Shown here in pieces: positions 59,574-64,000 of a stretch of 64,000 bases of DNA. The position numbers were made by a program, and so were the translations under genes. Below the pieces are notes generated by a model. That model worked only from the letters and a program-made list of their open reading frames with translations. It ran no database searches and had not been told where the DNA came from. The DNA is from Leucobacter musarum subsp. musarum (lineage in GTDB: Bacteria > Actinomycetota > Actinomycetes > Actinomycetales > Microbacteriaceae), in assembly GCF_001273845.1 (NCBI RefSeq), contig NZ_JHBW01000063.1:124001-188000 (forward strand), given 5' to 3'. Within the stretch, counting starts at the first letter, position 1. Each line of letters begins with the position of its first letter.

Positions 59574-60548
59574 ATGAAGAAACTGAACTCAGCTCGAATG
59601 CTCACCCGCGTCGGCGCTCTCGTAGCGACCGGTGGCCTGGTGCTCGGCCTCGCCGCGTGCTCTGGCTCGGGCGACGCGGCCAGCGCTGATGCGCCGCGAG
59701 TCGGATTCCTGATTCACAACATGCAGGGCAACGCATGGCTCGCCGCCGCCGCTGAAGAGGCGAAGAGCGCAGCAGCCGACAACGGGATGTCGGTCACCGT
59801 GACCGACGGTCGTGGCGACGTCGCGCAGATGAACGCGACGATCAACGACTACATCGCGCAGGGTATGGACGCGATCGTCATCGTTCCGCCGGATGAGGAC
59901 AGCCTGACGGAAGCCGTCAAGCGCGCCGACGCGAAGGACATCCCGGTCATCGCCTTCAGCCTCAACTTCGGTGAGGGCGCCCCGATCACCTCCTTTGTCG
60001 GCGCAGACGAGGTCGAGATCGGCAAGGGCCTCGCCACCCTCACCTGCGAGGCGCTCGACAACAAGGGCACCGTCGCCGAGCAGACCGGCATCATCGGTTC
60101 GACCGCTCAGCTCGGGCGTTCCGAGGGTCTGAAGACGGGTCTCGAGGAGAACTGCCCCGACGTGAAGATCGTCGAGTCGCAGCCAGACAACTGGATGCAA
60201 GACAAGACGGTCTCGCTGACGCAGGACTGGCTCGTGAAGTACCCGAAGGGCGACCTCGGCGCGATCGTGTCGCATGGCCCGCAGGTCACCGCTGCAGCAA
60301 CAACCGCAGACGGCAAGGGTCGCGACGAGATCCAGTTCGTCGCAACCGACTACTCGGAAGAAGTGCGCCAGGCCATCATCGACGGTTCGCTGTTCGGTGC
60401 GGTGGCGCAGTACCCCCGCGAGATGTCCGTTGCCACGTTCGATGGCCTCGCCGACCTCTTCGACGGCGGCACCATGGAGCCTGAGATCCTGACGGAAATC
60501 GGCACGATCACGAAGGAGAACGTGGATGACATCCCCGCTGCCTACTGA
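59574..60548 (+). CDS. Sugar ABC transporter substrate-binding lipoprotein
   Basis: 324 residues. Seen: lipobox LAAC near residue 28, GFLIHNMQGNAWLAAAAEEAK, DAIVIVPPDEDSLTEAV, and IPVIAFSLNFG, a type 1 periplasmic-binding fold. Its last eight codons overlap the ATPase gene, whose ribosome site AAGGAG lies inside it. Ligand unknown. Confidence 0.92.
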   Translation: MKKLNSARMLTRVGALVATGGLVLGLAACSGSGDAASADAPRVGFLIHNMQGNAWLAAAAEEAKSAAADNGMSVTVTDGRGDVAQMNATINDYIAQGMDAIVIVPPDEDSLTEAVKRADAKDIPVIAFSLNFGEGAPITSFVGADEVEIGKGLATLTCEALDNKGTVAEQTGIIGSTAQLGRSEGLKTGLEENCPDVKIVESQPDNWMQDKTVSLTQDWLVKYPKGDLGAIVSHGPQVTAAATTADGKGRDEIQFVATDYSEEVRQAIIDGSLFGAVAQYPREMSVATFDGLADLFDGGTMEPEILTEIGTITKENVDDIPAAY

Positions 60549-61317
60549 GGAACGCGCACCCCAGACCGTGCCGGGCGGAAACCTGCTCGAAGCGGTCGGC
60601 ATCACGAAGCACTACGGTGGCGTGAAAGCGCTCGAGGACGCCACCGTCACCGTCGCCCCGGGCGAGTGCATCGGCATCATGGGTGACAACGGCGCAGGCA
60701 AGTCGACCTTCGTCAAGATTCTGGCTGGTGCGCAGCCCGCCACCGCGGGAACGATCACGTTCGACGGTCAGGAGTACACCTTCCAGACCCCCGTCGATGC
60801 CCGTGAAGCCGGTATCGAGACGGTCTACCAGGATCTCTCGCTCGCCGACGATCTCAACGTGATGAGCAACCTCTTCCTCGGGCGCGAAGAGAAGGTCTTC
60901 AACTTCGGCGGTCTGAGCGTGCTCAACCGCAAGAAGATGGCCAAGCGCGCGACGGAACTGCTGAGCGAAATCGGCGTCAACGTGCCGAAGGTCGACTCCA
61001 TTGTGAGTGGACTGTCGGGTGGACAGCGTCAGGGTATCGCGATTGCGCGTGCTGCGGGTTGGGGCTCGAAGCTCATCATCATGGATGAGCCCACGGCCGC
61101 GCTGGGGCTGCAGGAAACGGCTCACGTGCACAGCATCATCAAGCGCCTCAAGGCGCGCGGTGTCGCCGTCATCATCGTGAGCCACAACATGCAGCAGGTG
61201 TTGGAGCTCACGGACCGCGTGTACGTGTTCCGCCGCGGACGCATCGTGGGATCGCGGGTCACTGCTGAGACGGACTCGGACGATATCGTCTCGCTGATCA
61301 CCGGCGCGCGGCAGTAA
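60526..61317 (+). CDS. Sugar ABC transporter ATPase, single nucleotide-binding domain
   Basis: 263 residues from ATG at 60526 (AAGGAG at 60513-60518). Seen: Walker [11 protein letters not shown]-loop VYQDLSLAD, signature LSGGQRQ, Walker [13 protein letters not shown] and switch VSHNMQQ. Like the ATPase at 3420 it has one ABC domain where RbsA has two, and so should dimerise. It overlaps the binding-protein gene by 23 bases. Confidence 0.92.
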   Translation: MTSPLPTEERAPQTVPGGNLLEAVGITKHYGGVKALEDATVTVAPGECIGIMGDNGAGKSTFVKILAGAQPATAGTITFDGQEYTFQTPVDAREAGIETVYQDLSLADDLNVMSNLFLGREEKVFNFGGLSVLNRKKMAKRATELLSEIGVNVPKVDSIVSGLSGGQRQGIAIARAAGWGSKLIIMDEPTAALGLQETAHVHSIIKRLKARGVAVIIVSHNMQQVLELTDRVYVFRRGRIVGSRVTAETDSDDIVSLITGARQ

Positions 61318-61324
61318 CCGTTGC

Positions 61325-61362
61325 GGGCGGCGCGGATCGGGATCTCCCGGTTCGCGCCGCCC
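61325..61362 (+). terminator. Intercistronic hairpin after the ABC ATPase
   Basis: GGGCGGCGCG (61325-61334) and CGCGCCGCCC (61353-61362) are perfect 10-bp arms; the loop can add GGGA/TCCC. No T-run. It sits between transport genes and catabolic genes and may split the operon's expression. Confidence 0.6.
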
Positions 61363-61396
61363 TCGGCATTTTGCACTTTCGAAAGGACGGACACCT

Positions 61397-62188
61397 ATGT
61401 CAACGAACACCATCGATCTCGGCGGGCAGGTCGCGATTGTCACCGGCGCGGGCGGCGGAATCGGTCGCGCCATCGCACTCGCCCTGGCGAACCACGGTGC
61501 ATCGGTCGTGGCCGTCGATGTGGCGGAGGATCCGGCGCAGGAGACGGCCCGACTGGTCGCAGCCGCCGGGCAGCGCTCGCTCGCGATCCGCGCCGACGTC
61601 ACCTCCGAGTCCGATGTCGAGCAGATGGTGCAGCGCACCATCACCGAGTTCGGTCAGATCGACCTGCTCTACAACAACGCGGGAATCACCACGCTGCAGT
61701 CGATCGAGCACCTGAGCGCCGACATGTGGGATCGCGTGTTTGCCGTGAACTGCAAGGGAGTGTTCCTCGGGTCGAAGGCCGTGATTCCGCACATGACGGA
61801 GCGCGGTACGGGCCGCATCATCAATACGGCGTCGCAGGCGGGCAAGGGTGCAATCCCGCTGCAAACGCACTACTGCGCCTCGAAGGCCGCCGTGATCGGC
61901 TTCACGCGATCCCTCGCGATCGAACTGAAAGACACGGGTATTCGAGTGAACTCCATCTGCCCGGGCAGCGTGCTTTCGGAGATGACGTACCGTGAGGCCG
62001 CTGAAGCCGAGGAACTGCTTGGCGTACCCGCAGCCGAGTCACTGCGCGAGTGGGAGAGCAACGTCCCGTTGGGTCGCTGGGTCACTCCCGAGGACGTCGC
62101 GAAAACGGCCGTGTTCCTCGCCTCCGACTATGCCGAATTCATGACCGGGCAGGCCGTCAATATCACCGGTGGCGAGACGCTCAACTAG
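61397..62188 (+). CDS. Short-chain dehydrogenase/reductase (SDR)
   Basis: 263 residues with SD GAAAGGA. Seen: VTGAGGGIGRAIALAL, NNAGITTLQSIEHL, the catalytic Ser in INTASQAGKGA, HYCASKAAVIGFTRSL with Tyr and Lys, and MTGQAVNITGGETLN at the end. It probably oxidises the released sugar or polyol. Confidence 0.9.
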   Translation: MSTNTIDLGGQVAIVTGAGGGIGRAIALALANHGASVVAVDVAEDPAQETARLVAAAGQRSLAIRADVTSESDVEQMVQRTITEFGQIDLLYNNAGITTLQSIEHLSADMWDRVFAVNCKGVFLGSKAVIPHMTERGTGRIINTASQAGKGAIPLQTHYCASKAAVIGFTRSLAIELKDTGIRVNSICPGSVLSEMTYREAAEAEELLGVPAAESLREWESNVPLGRWVTPEDVAKTAVFLASDYAEFMTGQAVNITGGETLN

Positions 62189-62218
62189 GCGCGTGCGCCA
62201 TACGAAAGGGGACCGCAC

Positions 62219-63064
62219 ATGGGGAACATCAGCCTGGGGCTGAACCTTGAATTTTCTCGCGCGAACAGTGGGTCGCTGCGATGGGCGCTGGACCAGGCCG
62301 CAGAGATCGGCTACGCATACGTCGAGCCGATGGCGCACTGGGGGCGTGAACTGTTGAGCGCGGCGGGGTACTTCCATTCCATTTCGCTCCTTGAGGATCC
62401 GTTGGAGATTCGCAGCGAGGTCGAACAGCGCGGCCTGCGCGTGTCGTCGCTCTCGTGCAACGCTCCGCTCGCCAAACCGGACGTCGCCGTCGACTATCTG
62501 CGGCAGGGCATCCGGTTCGCGCAGGAGCTGGGCGCACCGATGATCATGGTCGATGACGGGCCGATGCCTGCGTGGACGTCGGACGCGCAGAACGAGACGC
62601 TGATGACGTATACCCTCACCGAAGCGCTGCGCGTCGCTGAGCGCCGCGGTATGCGCATCGGGGTGGAGACGCACGGCGACTACACCGCGACTCCCGAGCG
62701 TATTCGACGACTGCAGCAGCTCGTGCCGAGCGATGCGATGACGATCAACCTCGATACGGGCAACGCCTATTTGAGCGAGAACGATCCCGCTGCGTGGCTG
62801 GAAGAATTGTTGCCGCAGACGGTGCACATCCATGCGAAAGACATCGCACCCGCCGACGCTGCGCACTACCGCGGCCGCGTGCGCGGCATGCTCGGCACCG
62901 CGTGCGGTTCGGGCGTCTTGGACTGGGACCGCATGCTGCGCACCCTGGCTGCTGGGCCGAACGACGTGGTCGTGTCGGTCGAGTGCGCTTCGGTCGCCGA
63001 CGCGCGTGCGAGCTTCGAGCACCTGAACGGTCTGCTCGCGGCGCACGCAACGGAGGCATCGTGA
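62219..63064 (+). CDS. Sugar phosphate isomerase/epimerase-type TIM barrel
   Basis: 281 residues with SD AAAGGGGA. Seen: SLGLNLEFSRANSGSLRWALDQAAEIGYAYVEPMAHWG, MRIGVETHGDYT, INLDTGNAY, VHIHAKDI and SVECAS, the metal-site segments of the xylose-isomerase-like fold. It is distinct from the IolE-like protein at 8569. The stop overlaps the GTG of the next gene. Confidence 0.88.
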   Translation: MGNISLGLNLEFSRANSGSLRWALDQAAEIGYAYVEPMAHWGRELLSAAGYFHSISLLEDPLEIRSEVEQRGLRVSSLSCNAPLAKPDVAVDYLRQGIRFAQELGAPMIMVDDGPMPAWTSDAQNETLMTYTLTEALRVAERRGMRIGVETHGDYTATPERIRRLQQLVPSDAMTINLDTGNAYLSENDPAAWLEELLPQTVHIHAKDIAPADAAHYRGRVRGMLGTACGSGVLDWDRMLRTLAAGPNDVVVSVECASVADARASFEHLNGLLAAHATEAS

Positions 63065-64000
63065 GTGCCCCCGGCGACCTGCGGTGGGGGATCATCGGGG
63101 CGTCGTGGATGGCGCGTACCTGGATGGTGAACGCCATCAACGCGGTGCCCGGAAACACGGTCGCTGCCGTCTCCTCCTCGTCTAACGAGCGCGGAGCCGA
63201 CTTCGCTCGAGACTTCGGCATCGGGCGCACGTTCACATCGTGGGAAGAGATGGTCGCGGATCCCGAGATCGACGCGGTCTACGTGGGATCCACGAACGAT
63301 CTGCATCTGCCGCAGACGCTGGCGGCACTCGGCAACGGTGTCCACGTGCTCACCGAGAAGCCGGTCGCGCTGACGGTCGCTGACGCGGAGCTCATGGAGC
63401 GCACGGCGCTGGCGGCGGGTCTGGTGCTGCGCCCGAATCACCACTTGCGTTTCATGGACACGCATCGTACGGTACGGCGCGTGATCAGTGAGGGGCTCGT
63501 GGGGCGCGTGCTCTCGGTGCGGGTGAACCACACGCGCTATCTGCCCACCGCCCTGCAGGGATGGCGCTTGACCGACCCGGCCGGTGGCGGAATCGCCTAC
63601 GACATCACCGTGCATGACGCGGACACCCTGCGGTTCCTGCTCGACGATGAGATCGAGTCGGTTGCGGCGACACCGCTGTATCAGGGGATGGGTCAGGGCG
63701 TTGAAGACGGCGTCATGGGCGTGATGTCCTTGGCCTCCGGGGCGCACGCCGTGTTCCATGAGTCCTATGCGCAGCCGCACTCGGGAACGTCGGTGGAGAT
63801 CCACGGCACGGACGGAGTGCTCATCGCCGATGACATCCTGAACGCGCATCCGGCGGGCACGCTGACGCTGCTCCAGAACGACGAGGCGCCTCGCGAAATC
63901 GAGACCGGGCCCCGTGCGAACGCCTACGAACGGCTGATCGGTGAGTTCTCCGAGTCCGTGGCGACCGGGGCACCGGGCCTCGGCTTCGGGCATGCGATTC
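63061..64000 (+). CDS. Gfo/Idh/MocA family dehydrogenase, 3' end outside window
   Basis: Open frame of 313 residues from GTG at 63061 (GTGA overlap) to the window edge, no stop seen. Read from the sequence: RWGIIGASWMARTWMVNAI, VYVGSTNDLHLPQTLAAL, VLTEKPVALT and GGGIAYDITVHDADTL. It lacks little of the usual 330-350 residues. Fifth member of this family in the window and the likely partner of the TIM-barrel isomerase before it. Confidence 0.9.
   Translation, partial: MSAPGDLRWGIIGASWMARTWMVNAINAVPGNTVAAVSSSSNERGADFARDFGIGRTFTSWEEMVADPEIDAVYVGSTNDLHLPQTLAALGNGVHVLTEKPVALTVADAELMERTALAAGLVLRPNHHLRFMDTHRTVRRVISEGLVGRVLSVRVNHTRYLPTALQGWRLTDPAGGGIAYDITVHDADTLRFLLDDEIESVAATPLYQGMGQGVEDGVMGVMSLASGAHAVFHESYAQPHSGTSVEIHGTDGVLIADDILNAHPAGTLTLLQNDEAPREIETGPRANAYERLIGEFSESVATGAPGLGFGHAI

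Noticed and set aside
1..64000. tRNA, rRNA, insertion sequences or phage genes
   Set aside because: No cloverleaf-like stretch ending in CCA, no ribosomal RNA sequence, and no transposase, integrase or phage structural protein was recognised in any frame.

Overview
The window is chromosomal DNA of a high-GC Gram-positive actinobacterium. GC-ending codons, class-E-sortase-type LAATG surface proteins, a bifunctional CopD/CtaG protein, RND and MMPL exporters without outer-membrane partners, and zinc-free forms of ribosomal proteins L28, L33 and S14 next to hupB all fit Microbacteriaceae. Leucobacter or a close relative is my best guess, but the genus cannot be fixed from this alone. No rRNA, tRNA, CRISPR array, transposase or integrase was found.

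Layout. 1-4394: end of a catabolic/uptake operon (HpaI-type aldolase, D-2-hydroxyacid dehydrogenase, and a ribose-type ABC importer with a single-domain ATPase), closed by a strong terminator. 4510-6947: an MFS exporter and an acyltransferase, convergent. 7133-13454: a strong promoter with an overlapping palindromic operator drives a five-gene operon of four Gfo/Idh/MocA dehydrogenases... more exactly four such dehydrogenases plus an IolE-like TIM-barrel isomerase and an SDR, six genes in all, probably for inositol or another cyclitol/sugar. 13451-25093: small membrane proteins, a surface protein gene split by a TAA stop, a TetR regulator, amidase, LysE exporter with divergent Lrp regulator, two GNATs, a patch of accessory DNA between two copies of a gene start, a membrane-anchored double-VOC protein and an intact LAATG surface protein. 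25132-28794: zinc/manganese ABC importer. 28970-32384: gluABCD-like amino-acid importer. 32545-41491: PLP enzyme, large RND exporter, MFS (cyanate/nitroimidazole-type) transporter, SDR, SGNH hydrolase. 41642-42892: rpmB-rpmG-rpsN and hupB. 43174-45904: CopD/CtaG fusion and a paired SMR exporter. 45958-49362: zinc alcohol dehydrogenase with a divergent XRE regulator, dcd, and an azoreductase-like flavoprotein. 49482-55231: TetR-controlled MMPL plus YhgE/Pip membrane proteins. 55357-57277: TetR-controlled MFS. 57423-64000: esterase, second ribose-type ABC importer, SDR, TIM-barrel isomerase and a fifth Gfo/Idh/MocA enzyme that runs off the window.

How it works together. The two ends and the 7-13 kb block are sugar/cyclitol uptake and oxidation modules that share an enzyme kit (Gfo/Idh/MocA, xylose-isomerase-like TIM barrel, SDR) and differ in what is attached: aldolase plus hydroxyacid dehydrogenase at one end, an ester hydrolase at the other. 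The middle holds metal and amino-acid uptake, export pumps with their own local TetR-type operators, and core translation/nucleoid genes.

The most notable non-gene signal is a set of long near-perfect inverted repeats in intergenic gaps. Five of them share one consensus (GGGGT-M-A-S-TT-K-S-G). All four convergent gene pairs with a gap over about 100 bases carry at least one such palindrome.
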